This document shows, piece after piece, positions 1 through 8,997 of a stretch of 35,154 bases of DNA. A program made the position numbers and the translations under genes. The number at the start of each line of letters is the position of its first letter. Positions within the stretch are counted from its first letter, which is position 1. The stretch is taken from assembly GCA_002348265.1 (NCBI GenBank), contig DEAT01000028.1:46788-81941 (forward strand). Reading direction: 5' to 3'. Below the pieces are notes generated by a model. The model saw nothing but the letters and a program-made list of their open reading frames with translations, did no database searches and had not been told where the DNA came from. The DNA comes from Gemmatimonadales bacterium UBA2975. GTDB lineage: Bacteria > Gemmatimonadota > Gemmatimonadetes > Longimicrobiales > Gaopeijiaceae.

Positions 1-1139
1 TCCGAGAGCGTAACGTGGTACTCAACGTTTGGAACTGTAGTAATCAGATCCACATCAAACTCTCTCTCGAGTCGTTCTTGGATGATCTCCATGTGCAGTA
101 GGCCAAGAAAACCACAACGAAATCCGAACCCGAGAGCAATAGACGTCTCAGGCTCGTACTGGAGAGACGCATCGTTGAGGCTTAATCGTTCCAACGCATC
201 CCGCAGATCCTCGTAATCGTCTGAGTCAGTTGGGTACAGACCCGCAAAAACCATGGGCCTCGCTTCTTGATAGCCAGGAAGCAGTTCATCAGACCTTCTA
301 TCTGCATCTAGTATAGTGTCGCCTACTTTTGTGTCCGCGACTTCTTTGATAGCCGCTACTACATAGCCAACCTCACCGGGGCCTAATTGTTCTTGAGGGA
401 TCCGACCAAGTCGCATGCAACCGACCTCGGTAACTTCATATCGGACATCTGCATTACCAAAGGTGATCCGCATACCCGATCGAAGGTATCCATCGACTAC
501 TCGAACCGACGGCACGGCTCCAAGGTACTTGTCATAATAGGAGTCAAAAATTAGAGCTCGGGTAGGTGCCGCATGATCTCCCTTTGGAGCCGGAACTCGC
601 TCGACTACAGCCTCGAGGATATCGGGGATTCCAATCCCTTCCTTAGCACTAGCTAGCAGAATTGATTCTGGATCTACGCCCAGAAGGTCTGCAACCTCAC
701 TTCGACGACGCTCAGGCTCTGCTCCTGGGAGATCGATCTTGTTGATAACCGGTATAATCTCTAAATCGGCCTCAAGAGCGAGAAACAGGTTAGAGAGGGT
801 CTGTGCCTGAACTCCTTGGGTTGCGTCTACAACTAAGATCGCTCCCTCGCAGGCAGCAAGAGACCGAGAGACCTCATATGTAAAATCAACGTGTCCCGGC
901 GTATCGATCAGGTTTAGTTCGTACTCGATACCATCGGCTGCCACATACTCCATCCGCACTGCATGGAGCTTGATGGTAATACCCCGTTCACGCTCGAGTT
1001 CGTTGTCATCGAGGACTTGATCACGCATTTGTCTCTGGTCGAGCGTACGCGTGCCCTCAAGTAATCGATCAGCAAGGGTAGACTTGCCGTGATCGATATG
1101 CGCGACGATGCAGAAGTTACGAATGAGGTGGGTCTGCAC
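1..1139 (-). CDS. lepA: Elongation factor 4 (LepA), N-terminal two thirds
   Basis: LepA is a ribosome-bound translational GTPase related to EF-G. Reading the minus strand from a GTG at 1139 gives 379 codons that run off the left edge, so roughly the C-terminal third of a typical ~600-residue LepA is missing. Visible motifs are the P-loop AHIDHGKST just after the start, RGITIK (switch I), DTPGHVDF (G3) and NKIDLP (G4), followed by domain II and the GFGFRCGFLGLLHMEI block typical of LepA. GTG 1139 is chosen because it lies a few residues before the invariant IRNFCIVAHIDHGK, and no other usable start precedes it. There is no Shine-Dalgarno sequence; a TATAAC element ends 7 bases before the GTG, so a leaderless mRNA is possible. 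It diverges from the DUF58 gene. Confidence 0.96.
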   Translation of the reverse strand, partial: MQTHLIRNFCIVAHIDHGKSTLADRLLEGTRTLDQRQMRDQVLDDNELERERGITIKLHAVRMEYVAADGIEYELNLIDTPGHVDFTYEVSRSLAACEGAILVVDATQGVQAQTLSNLFLALEADLEIIPVINKIDLPGAEPERRRSEVADLLGVDPESILLASAKEGIGIPDILEAVVERVPAPKGDHAAPTRALIFDSYYDKYLGAVPSVRVVDGYLRSGMRITFGNADVRYEVTEVGCMRLGRIPQEQLGPGEVGYVVAAIKEVADTKVGDTILDADRRSDELLPGYQEARPMVFAGLYPTDSDDYEDLRDALERLSLNDASLQYEPETSIALGFGFRCGFLGLLHMEIIQERLEREFDVDLITTVPNVEYHVTLS

Positions 1140-1305
1140 GGACTGGGTTATAAATGTTGAACGGGAACGATTGACAGAAGTTGTCAAGTTAACGGGCACC
1201 GACGTTGTGACGTACCCGAGTGCCTAGTGAATCGATCAACTAGGCTTGGAAGAAGAGAGACGGGGTACCCGCCAAAGCGGAGCCCCGGTAGCTTCCTTTC
1301 CTCCC
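1140..1305. promoter_or_regulatory. Divergent intergenic region lepA / DUF58 cluster, with inverted repeat
   Basis: This 166-base gap must carry the promoters of lepA (minus) and of the long plus-strand cluster. It holds a perfect inverted repeat at 1171-1187, TTGACA-GAAGT-TGTCAA, next to a GTTAAC palindrome at 1188-1193. On the minus strand TATAAC (1150 to 1145) sits 7 bases before the lepA GTG and is a plausible -10 box. No convincing -35/-10 pair was found for the plus strand. The repeat could be an operator or overlapping -35 elements; that role is inferred. Confidence 0.4.
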
Positions 1306-2235
1306 ATGCCTGACATAAAGACCCCCCATTCAACTCGCACTCGCGCGGATCTACTCGACCCTGCTTCGCTGTCACAGCTAGGCGGAATCGAGTTAGTCGC
1401 TCGCGAGGTCGTAGAGGGATTTCTAATGGGTCTGCACAGATCTCCACACCGCGGTTTCTCGGCCGAATACGCGGAGTTGAGAGCGTATCAAGCAGGCGAC
1501 GACCTCCGCTACATCGACTGGCGTATGTTCGGACGATCGGACCGCTACTATGTGAAGCAGTTCGAGGAAGAAACTAGTTTACGGGCTTATCTGCTTGTCG
1601 ACATCAGTGAGTCTATGGGTTGGAGTTCAAACCCCAACGTCCAAGTGTCTAAGCTTTGGTATGCTAAACATCTAGCGGCCTCGTTGGCACTCATTTTGCT
1701 CCGCCAAGGTGACGCCGTAGGAATGGCGGCATTCCATGATCAGGTCGCCAACCGAGTTCGGGTGCGCGGTGGCCGTCGTCAGTTCCACGAGGTTGCCAGA
1801 CACCTCCAGGATCTTGATGCAAAAGGTGGCACTTCCGCTGAAGGTGCACTACGTGAAATGGCTCTCCGTCTACACCGCCGCGGACTGGTAATTCTCTTTT
1901 CGGATCTACTAGTCTCGCGAGAGGAGACACTAAACGCACTTAAGTACCTGCGTCATCACGGGCATGAGGTCTTAGTCTTCCACCTCATCGACCCAGGTGA
2001 GCGCGAGTTGCCCGCAGCGTCAGAAGCACGGTTTTACGACCCCGAGACGGACAACGAACTACTGGTAAGTGTCGCTGATATCCGGTCCGAATATCGCGAA
2101 GCGGTAAAGGAAGCGCTGCAAGAATGGCGTAGCGATCTATTGCCCCATGGGATAGGCTACGAAGTTACCGACACCGACCTTCCCATGTCCTTAGCACTAC
2201 GCACCTACCTCCGAAAGCGAGAGCGACTCGGCTGA
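1306..2235 (+). CDS. DUF58 domain protein (MoxR-associated vWA-like)
   Basis: DUF58 family protein of 309 residues, within the usual family size. The family hallmark is visible as GDDLRYIDWRMFGRSDRYYVKQFEEE, followed by a vWA-like strand with a MIDAS-type DISES (residue 99 onward), and later GLVILFSDLL. DUF58 proteins normally work with a MoxR AAA+ ATPase and membrane vWA proteins (BatA/BatB) in envelope maturation or stress tolerance. Here the BatA-like gene follows after 16 bases, but no MoxR gene is next to it within the window. ATG 1306 is preferred; an in-frame TTG at 1246 would add 20 unconserved-looking residues. Neither has a clear ribosome binding site. It is the first gene of the long plus-strand cluster. 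Confidence 0.9.
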   Translation: MPDIKTPHSTRTRADLLDPASLSQLGGIELVAREVVEGFLMGLHRSPHRGFSAEYAELRAYQAGDDLRYIDWRMFGRSDRYYVKQFEEETSLRAYLLVDISESMGWSSNPNVQVSKLWYAKHLAASLALILLRQGDAVGMAAFHDQVANRVRVRGGRRQFHEVARHLQDLDAKGGTSAEGALREMALRLHRRGLVILFSDLLVSREETLNALKYLRHHGHEVLVFHLIDPGERELPAASEARFYDPETDNELLVSVADIRSEYREAVKEALQEWRSDLLPHGIGYEVTDTDLPMSLALRTYLRKRERLG

Positions 2236-2251
2236 GGCTACGGAACGGTTT

Positions 2252-4195
2252 ATGGGAACCCTGACTCCACTATTTCTACTCGCGGCCCTATCTGTCGGCA
2301 TACCGATCTATCTGCACTTATTCCAGCGTCATCAGGCCCGAAGGCTCTCCTTTCCCGCTCTTAGGTACCTTGAGAGAACCGAGCGCGAGCACGCGCGTCA
2401 GATCCGTCTCAGACAGTTACTCCTTCTATTGTTTCGCGTTCTTGCTTTACTCCTTCTCACAGGTGCTGGAGCTCGTCTCTTCATCCCATCGCTCAATGGA
2501 TCACACGCACCTACTGCCACCGTTATCGTCCTAGATAATTCCCTGAGCAGCGGACTGGTAGTCGGTGAGATCCGACTTCTTGATGAGCTCAAAGCCATCG
2601 CTTTCAGGACACTCGATGCGGCTTCAGATGAGGACCGATTCTGGGTCATCAGGGCCGGCGAGCCATGGCTACCCTCTATACCAGGTAGTATGGATGCTGC
2701 AAGACAGGTAATCGAACAAACCGAAGTGAGCGAGGCTGGTTCGGATTTGAGTTCCGCAATCGAACGAGCGGTTCGCCTCCTAGAGACCTCTAACCTAGAG
2801 CACCACGAGATCCATCTCCTTTCCGATCTCCAGAATACAGCATTCAGCATGTCCCGTCCCGCGGTTGCCCAAGGCATACCGGTGGTGACCTGGACAGGGC
2901 ATAAACCTAAGACCACGAATCGCGCACTTACTTCTGTGGTCGTGGGAGGTGGCCTTACGCCCATAGAAGGACAGAGGTCCTCGGTAACGATCGAGTCGCT
3001 AAAGTCCATCTCCGAGGGCGACACAATGCATGTACCCATCCGTCTCGTTCTCAACGAGCGCATCCGTGGTGCAACCTCCCTGCCACCAGGAGCCCAAACA
3101 ACGATCTCTATTCCTTCATCTGGAACTGGATGGGTCACTGGCTATGCCGATGCTGATCCCGACGACCTCCGGGCTGACGACAGACGCTTTTTCGCATATC
3201 AATCACGTCCGGCACCAAAAGTAGCGGCAGTCGGTGATGTGGGTGTCTTTGTAACCGAAGCACTCGCGGTGCTAGGCGAAGCCGAACGCGTGGAGCAGGT
3301 GACCGCTACAGAGGCCGACGTGGTCATATCCGCAAATGGTGTCGGGTTGGATCAAGCATATAGATCAGCGGTGATCGTTCCCGCTGCAGACCTTACTCTC
3401 ATACCTAGCCTTAATAGACGCCTCTCTGACTCGGGGATCCCGTGGCGCTTGGAACACCGCGAAGAAACGGGAGAAACCTCGCTAAAGGGACAAGCACTCC
3501 CGGATCCACTCAGGAGTGTTCAGGCAAGTTCGTGGTTCCACCTGACTATTTGGGGAGATCCGCCAGCTCCTCCGAGGGTTATCGCCGAAGTGAATAGTCG
3601 CCCATGGGCTGTCGAAGGGATAGACAGCTTTGGAAGACGTTACATGCTCTTAGCTTCGAGCCTAGATGAGAAAGCTACGAGCCTCCCCGTTTCGACCGGC
3701 ATGCTTCGCTTCGTTGACTGGATAACTAGTGAATGGACAGGATCAAGCGGCCTACTCAATGAATATTTTACAGGATCAACAGTTCCAGTCCCGTCGGCCG
3801 CGACACACGTAAGGTTCCCGTCAGGTCGAGAAATCGAAATAGACGGAACCCGCACAGTGCGAGGTACAGGAGAAGCCGGCTTCTATACCTTTGTCAGGCA
3901 GGATTCCATCTTATCAATCTTAGCGCTAAACCCACCTTCCTCAGAGTCTTTTCTCGAGCCGATTGAAGCTTCGGATCTTCAGAAGGCAATAGGAAGCAGC
4001 GTAATACCTATAGATCGCAAAGAGGCTTGGGACCTGTCGATTTACAGAAAACGACAAGGTCCAGAGCTATGGTGGCCACTGCTTCTTAGCATGTTGCTTC
4101 TTCTGGTCGCTGAAGCACTTATGGCAACATCTGGACCGGCCAGCCCCTTGAGTGGCCTTGGTGGGTCCTTCGGGAGAACGGAAAGTGGAGACTAG
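2252..4195 (+). CDS. BatA-like membrane protein with vWA domain
   Basis: A 647-residue membrane protein. The N-terminus is the BatA/aerotolerance N-terminal domain: a first membrane helix (about residues 4-24), the LSFPALRYLER motif, then a second helix rich in Leu (54-70). A vWA-like domain follows with VIVLDNSLSS, a DxSxS MIDAS motif at Asp95, and HLLSDLQNT. A long middle part (about 250-600) is probably periplasmic, and a C-terminal helix is seen at WWPLLLSMLLLLVAEALMA. Family members of this size accompany DUF58 proteins. The end overlaps the start of mfd by 11 bases if mfd uses GTG 4185. The function is inferred from the family only: envelope maturation or stress resistance together with DUF58. 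Confidence 0.85.
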   Translation: MGTLTPLFLLAALSVGIPIYLHLFQRHQARRLSFPALRYLERTEREHARQIRLRQLLLLLFRVLALLLLTGAGARLFIPSLNGSHAPTATVIVLDNSLSSGLVVGEIRLLDELKAIAFRTLDAASDEDRFWVIRAGEPWLPSIPGSMDAARQVIEQTEVSEAGSDLSSAIERAVRLLETSNLEHHEIHLLSDLQNTAFSMSRPAVAQGIPVVTWTGHKPKTTNRALTSVVVGGGLTPIEGQRSSVTIESLKSISEGDTMHVPIRLVLNERIRGATSLPPGAQTTISIPSSGTGWVTGYADADPDDLRADDRRFFAYQSRPAPKVAAVGDVGVFVTEALAVLGEAERVEQVTATEADVVISANGVGLDQAYRSAVIVPAADLTLIPSLNRRLSDSGIPWRLEHREETGETSLKGQALPDPLRSVQASSWFHLTIWGDPPAPPRVIAEVNSRPWAVEGIDSFGRRYMLLASSLDEKATSLPVSTGMLRFVDWITSEWTGSSGLLNEYFTGSTVPVPSAATHVRFPSGREIEIDGTRTVRGTGEAGFYTFVRQDSILSILALNPPSSESFLEPIEASDLQKAIGSSVIPIDRKEAWDLSIYRKRQGPELWWPLLLSMLLLLVAEALMATSGPASPLSGLGGSFGRTESGD

Positions 4196-7100
4196 CCTCC
4201 TTCTCAGAGCACTCGAATCTTCTCCTGCGGTCAAGCGTTTAAGTGACTATCTACCGCTGCCAGGAACTAGGCGTGAATTGGGAGGAGCGATTGGTTCTCT
4301 AGGCTCTGCAGTCATAGCATCTTTGCATCGGGCACACCCGGGAAAGACGTTCGTGACAATATGCGAATCTCCACACGATGCACTCTCTCTTCAGAACGAC
4401 CTAGAAGCGCTCCTCGACAATATCGAGCAGATATTTTACTACCCCCAAGAAGAAATACTGCCGTACGAGGATTCCCAACCGCACTTCGCAATCGGAGGCC
4501 AGAGGGTTGAAGCTGTCGAGGCTATCCTCTCCGGACGCGCCCGTGTCATCGTCACCTCATCCCGCGCTCTGCAAGAGAGAGTTCCGATACCTGCTCATCT
4601 GACCGAACTCCGCTCTACTTACAAGGTCGGCGACCAGTTGCCCTTCGGAAACTTGTCCAAGGCGCTTGAGGGAAGAGGCTTCGAACGCGTTTCCCTGGTC
4701 GAGCAAGTAGGGCACTTCGCAGTGCGCGGAGGTATCCTAGATGTCTTCTCTGTATCCGCTGGCGACCCCGTAAGACTGGAATTCTGGGATGACGAGATAG
4801 TGTCTATCCGCACCTTTGATGTGACAGACCAACGGTCCAACGGAACCCTTCAGGAAACGCACATACTCCCCGTCGACTTACGACGTCCTAATACCCAAGA
4901 AGAAGTGAACGATAACAAATCAGAGTCACTGGTGGAGATACTTCCCTCTGATGCAATTCTTGTTCAGGTCGGCGAGTGGGACATAGACGTGGATTTCAAT
5001 AAGAGATGGGCCCGAGTCTCTACCCTCTACGACAATCTTGTCGACTCTGGAGCTTCGCCAGAATTACCGAGCAACCTTTTTATTCCTTCAGATACGCTTT
5101 CAGATCGGTTAAGTCGATTCTCACGTATCGACTTAACCGAGAGGCGAAGCACCTCTTTGTGTGTCAACTCTGTGGAACCCCCCGAAATCGACCGGGACAT
5201 GGGGAGGCTGGAAAACTACCTTCAGGAGGGCTCTCACAAAGGATTCGCCAGTATCATATTATGTGAGAATAGTGGTCAGCTCCAACGACTTGAAGAAATC
5301 CTTGGAGGCCTCAAACGGATTCCGTCGGGGACGAGCCTTGGGCTCGGTGCCTTAGCAAGCGGATTCGAAATCCTGTGCAGTGACCCTCCGCTTAGAGTTT
5401 TAAGTGATCACGAGGTCTTTCGACGCACCCGCCGGGTCCGCCGCAACCGAAAGTTCCGCGGATCTGTCGCAATTGAAAACCTCGCTCAACTGACTCCTGG
5501 AGCATTCGTAGTGCATATGGATCACGGAGTGGGACGATTCCAAGGTCTGGAACACATTCATATCGCCAGTCAAGAACTCGAGGTCATGCTTATTGAGTAC
5601 GCAGCAGGCGATATGCTCAGAGTACCCGTCGCGAAGCTTGACTTAGTAGAACGCTGGGTCGGAGAATCGGAAGATGCAAAGCCGCCGCGTATTCATCGGA
5701 TTGGCGGGAAACGGTGGAAAACCCTCCGTAAGAAAACAGAGCGGGTGATCGAGGAGATGACCACAGAACTGCTCGAGCTATATGCTAGTCGACAGACAGT
5801 AAACGGGCACGCATTCAGTGAAGATACCCGCTGGCAACTCGAAATGGAGTCGGCCTTCCTATATGACGACACACCCGATCAAAGAAAGGCAGCAGAGGCA
5901 GTCAAAAAAGACATGGAAGCGCCAAGGCCCATGGATCGACTCGTTTGCGGTGACGTGGGGTATGGAAAGACAGAAATCGCTATCAGGGCAGCCTTCAAGG
6001 CGGTCCAAGACGGCAAACAGGTAGCTGTACTAGCACCCACCACTATCCTAGTCGAGCAACACCGACATTCGTTCGGAGAACGCCTCGCTGATTATCCGGT
6101 CCGCGTGGGTTCACTGAGTCGCTTTCAGAATGGGAAGCAGCAAAAAAAGGTTTTGGCAGAGCTGGCTGGAGGCGAGACAGACATCGTCATTGGAACACAC
6201 CGGCTTCTCTCAGAGGATGTAGTCTTTAAGAATCTTGGTCTACTGATAGTCGACGAAGAACAGCGGTTCGGTGTAAAGCACAAAGAAAAGCTGAAGAAAC
6301 TAAAAAGTTCCATTGACGTCCTGACGCTAAGTGCGACACCAATCCCGCGCACACTCTACCTGTCTTTATCCGGGGTCCGTGACCTGTCGCTGATCCGGAC
6401 ACCGCCCAGAAACCGAATGCCGATCTTTACGAACGTGATCCCGTGGACGGACCAACTTCTTGCAGAGGCGCTGTATCGTGAGCTCGATCGCGGTGGCCAG
6501 GCATTCTTCCTACACAACCGAATAGACACAATTTACACGGTGGCCGGGGAGATCCGGGAGCTCATCCCAGAAGCGAGAATCGGTATCGCACATGGTCAGA
6601 TGGCGGGAGGAGAACTAGATAAAATCATGAGGGATTTTGTCGATGGTGAGATCGACATTCTCGTGTGTTCGTCAATCATCGAGAACGGGCTCGACGTGCC
6701 TAACGCCAACACACTAATCGTCGACCGGGCTGACCGGTTCGGTCTCTCACAGCTGTATCAAATTCGAGGTCGTGTGGGGCGCTCTGACCGACGGGCTTAC
6801 TGTTATTTACTAGTACCAAATGACGTAAACGAAGACGCGGAGAGGCGACTTCGGGTCCTTGAGCAGTATACCGAACTCGGTGCTGGGTACTCGGTGGCCA
6901 TGCGTGACCTAGAGCTTAGAGGTGCGGGCAACCTTCTGGGAGCAGATCAATCTGGCTTCGCCAGCCAGATCGGACTCGACGCCTATATGCGATTACTGAG
7001 GAAGACTGTAAAACGCATAGAAAAAGGGGAAGCCGAGATTGAGTGGCCCGTCCCAGACGTCACAATGGCTGGAGCTGCCTTATTTCCAGACCAATATGTT

Positions 7101-7502
7101 CCGGATTCTCACCAAAAGCTTCATCTTTACAGACGGCTCTCGAAAGCAGAAACGCAGACCGAGATCGAAGCACTTCGTGATGAGCTCTCTGACCGGTATG
7201 GTCGGTTACCGGACGAAGTCAAACGTCTCTTGGACGCAGCCGAGATCCGCACCCTAGGTAAGCTTCTCGGACTGGAGAGGGTTATCGTTCGAGAGGATTG
7301 GGCGCGCCTCTCATTCAGAGAAGGGGTAGTGCCCAAGATAGCGAATCTTGAAGGACCTATGAGAGAAAGACAGGTCAGTATGGAAGTGCTCCGAGTGCAT
7401 CCACTGTCTATTAAGCTAACCCGAGAGGGGTTTGAGCCGATGATAGAAGTAGTCGTCTTAGCGCTATCGGCACTTTGCGCCTCAAGAGATAAGGCGGCAT
7501 GA
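4185..7502 (+). CDS. mfd: Transcription-repair coupling factor Mfd
   Basis: Mfd removes RNA polymerase stalled at DNA lesions and recruits UvrA. The protein is about 1105 residues, slightly under the usual ~1150. In order it has a UvrB-like N-terminal region (PYEDSQPH, QRVEAVEAI, RGGILDVF), an RNA-polymerase-interacting domain near residue 440 (FVVHMDHGVGRF), Walker A GDVGYGKTE near 589, DEEQRFGV near 690, LSATPIPRTL, and the helicase motifs SSIIENGLDVPNANTLIVDRADRFGLSQLYQIRGRVGR, then RGAGNLLGADQSG (TRG region) and a C-terminal D7 domain. GTG 4185 is chosen because GGGAG lies just upstream; GTG 4152 in the same frame is an alternative that extends 11 codons. It overlaps the vWA gene, indicating co-transcription. 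Confidence 0.97.
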   Translation: METSLLLRALESSPAVKRLSDYLPLPGTRRELGGAIGSLGSAVIASLHRAHPGKTFVTICESPHDALSLQNDLEALLDNIEQIFYYPQEEILPYEDSQPHFAIGGQRVEAVEAILSGRARVIVTSSRALQERVPIPAHLTELRSTYKVGDQLPFGNLSKALEGRGFERVSLVEQVGHFAVRGGILDVFSVSAGDPVRLEFWDDEIVSIRTFDVTDQRSNGTLQETHILPVDLRRPNTQEEVNDNKSESLVEILPSDAILVQVGEWDIDVDFNKRWARVSTLYDNLVDSGASPELPSNLFIPSDTLSDRLSRFSRIDLTERRSTSLCVNSVEPPEIDRDMGRLENYLQEGSHKGFASIILCENSGQLQRLEEILGGLKRIPSGTSLGLGALASGFEILCSDPPLRVLSDHEVFRRTRRVRRNRKFRGSVAIENLAQLTPGAFVVHMDHGVGRFQGLEHIHIASQELEVMLIEYAAGDMLRVPVAKLDLVERWVGESEDAKPPRIHRIGGKRWKTLRKKTERVIEEMTTELLELYASRQTVNGHAFSEDTRWQLEMESAFLYDDTPDQRKAAEAVKKDMEAPRPMDRLVCGDVGYGKTEIAIRAAFKAVQDGKQVAVLAPTTILVEQHRHSFGERLADYPVRVGSLSRFQNGKQQKKVLAELAGGETDIVIGTHRLLSEDVVFKNLGLLIVDEEQRFGVKHKEKLKKLKSSIDVLTLSATPIPRTLYLSLSGVRDLSLIRTPPRNRMPIFTNVIPWTDQLLAEALYRELDRGGQAFFLHNRIDTIYTVAGEIRELIPEARIGIAHGQMAGGELDKIMRDFVDGEIDILVCSSIIENGLDVPNANTLIVDRADRFGLSQLYQIRGRVGRSDRRAYCYLLVPNDVNEDAERRLRVLEQYTELGAGYSVAMRDLELRGAGNLLGADQSGFASQIGLDAYMRLLRKTVKRIEKGEAEIEWPVPDVTMAGAALFPDQYVPDSHQKLHLYRRLSKAETQTEIEALRDELSDRYGRLPDEVKRLLDAAEIRTLGKLLGLERVIVREDWARLSFREGVVPKIANLEGPMRERQVSMEVLRVHPLSIKLTREGFEPMIEVVVLALSALCASRDKAA

Positions 7503-7536
7503 GTTTTCACGACGGTACGCAGAACTGGAATCACGA

Positions 7537-8958
7537 ATGAATCGAAAAACAATCCTGGTCCTGACAGTGGGAGTCCTGACAATCAGTTGCTCGGGCGAGC
7601 AGAATACCGATGGGCTAGTAGCAATCGTAGATAACTATACGCTGAGCATAGACGACGCTGTCGACCTACTAGTTGATGAAGAACGGCTTGCAGCTGATGC
7701 CGGCGTCGTCAAAGCAGTGGCCGAGCTATGGTTAAACTACACCCTCCTCGCCGAAGCGACCGCGACCGACTCTACATTTTCTATGCTCGACTTCGAGCCA
7801 CTGGTCATGCGGCAGGCACAGCAGGTGATGGTCTTCCAACTGCGAGACTCAGTGATCCAAGTAGACACCTTTATGACAGAAGAGGAACTCCGGCAGCTCT
7901 ACGAGACCGAAGAGCCAGCGCTTGAGATGCGGGCAAGGCACATAATGTTCCAACTGCCCATCGGAGCTACGCAAGTCCAAAGAGACAGCGTCGCAGCAGC
8001 GCTATCCGGGATCCGAGATCGAGTCCTTAGAGGAGAAAATTTCTCAGGACTGGCACAAGAACTCAGCCAAGATCCGGGGACAGCATTGAACGGAGGTGAC
8101 CTAGGACCATTTGGCCGTGGCGATATGGTGGCCCCATTCGAGGAGGCAGTGCTGGCCTTACAGCCAGGTGAGATCAGCGAGGTAGTAGAAACACCAATGG
8201 GACTCCACATTATCCGCCTAGAAGAGCGCCGCTTCAGGGCATTCGAAGAAGCAGCAACTCTATACCGGAGTCAGGTACAAGCAAGGACTGTACAGGAGGC
8301 AGAATCGGTCTTCGTGGCCAGTCTGTACGACCGGGCTGCGCCTATGATTGTCGAAGGCGCAATCGAAATCGTCCGAGAGTTGGCTGAGAACCCAAGCTCT
8401 TCACTATCGGGGCGCGCCACACGGCGCCCTGTTATTGAGTGGAACGGGGGTTCCGTATCCGTGGGAGACATGAAAACACTTATACAACTGGAGTCACCGA
8501 CACTCCCGATGCAGCTTTCGGAAAGTTCCGACGATCAGTTGATCGAATTTCTTCGCAGCCTAGCACGGCGTGACCTGCTCATCCGTGAGGCGGAATCTGA
8601 GGGGCTACGGCCGGCCAGAGACAGTGTAGAGGCTATGATAAAAGAAGCGGGTATCCAGCTCCGTAATGCCGCGCGTGTGCTCGGCTTCTTAGACCTCGAC
8701 CAAGCTCCAGGAGAGGCTTTAGAGATCGCTGTCGCCCGGGCAGTAGAAAATGCTTTGGTGGATAATCTTTCGGGGGCAACACAGATCGTTCCCCTAGGCC
8801 TTGTAGGTTTCCAACTGCGCGAAGGTAGTTCGAGCGAAGTATTCGACGAAGGAGTAGGCCAAGTGGTACTCGATGTCGCTCAGATAAGAGCTGCTCGGCA
8901 ACTCTCTCCCGTGGAGGAAACCCTTACCACGCTCACTACAATCGACACAATCCGATGA
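7537..8958 (+). CDS. Exported parvulin-type peptidyl-prolyl isomerase
   Basis: A 473-residue exported protein with one clear PpiC/parvulin domain at about residues 131-232 (ARHIMFQL, GGDLGPFGRGDMVAPFEEAV, GEISEVVETPMGLHIIRLEER). The N-terminus MNRKTILVLTVGVLTISCSG looks like a lipoprotein signal peptide with Cys18, although Thr at -3 makes the lipobox (TIS-C) less than ideal. The ~240 residues after the isomerase domain are alpha-helical in appearance and not recognised. It probably assists folding of outer-membrane or periplasmic proteins. It precedes a second parvulin gene by 39 bases, and both were probably produced by duplication or recruited together. ATG 7537 has GGA eight bases upstream. 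It is 34 bases downstream of mfd. Confidence 0.88.
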   Translation: MNRKTILVLTVGVLTISCSGEQNTDGLVAIVDNYTLSIDDAVDLLVDEERLAADAGVVKAVAELWLNYTLLAEATATDSTFSMLDFEPLVMRQAQQVMVFQLRDSVIQVDTFMTEEELRQLYETEEPALEMRARHIMFQLPIGATQVQRDSVAAALSGIRDRVLRGENFSGLAQELSQDPGTALNGGDLGPFGRGDMVAPFEEAVLALQPGEISEVVETPMGLHIIRLEERRFRAFEEAATLYRSQVQARTVQEAESVFVASLYDRAAPMIVEGAIEIVRELAENPSSSLSGRATRRPVIEWNGGSVSVGDMKTLIQLESPTLPMQLSESSDDQLIEFLRSLARRDLLIREAESEGLRPARDSVEAMIKEAGIQLRNAARVLGFLDLDQAPGEALEIAVARAVENALVDNLSGATQIVPLGLVGFQLREGSSSEVFDEGVGQVVLDVAQIRAARQLSPVEETLTTLTTIDTIR

Positions 8959-8997
8959 TAGCAGGAACCCACCAATTGTCGAGGGTTACGAGACTTG

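Noticed and set aside
2398..3138. 246-codon open frame antisense to the BatA-like gene
   Set aside because: It lies wholly inside a well-supported gene, and its protein is Ser/Arg-rich with no domain; a composition shadow.
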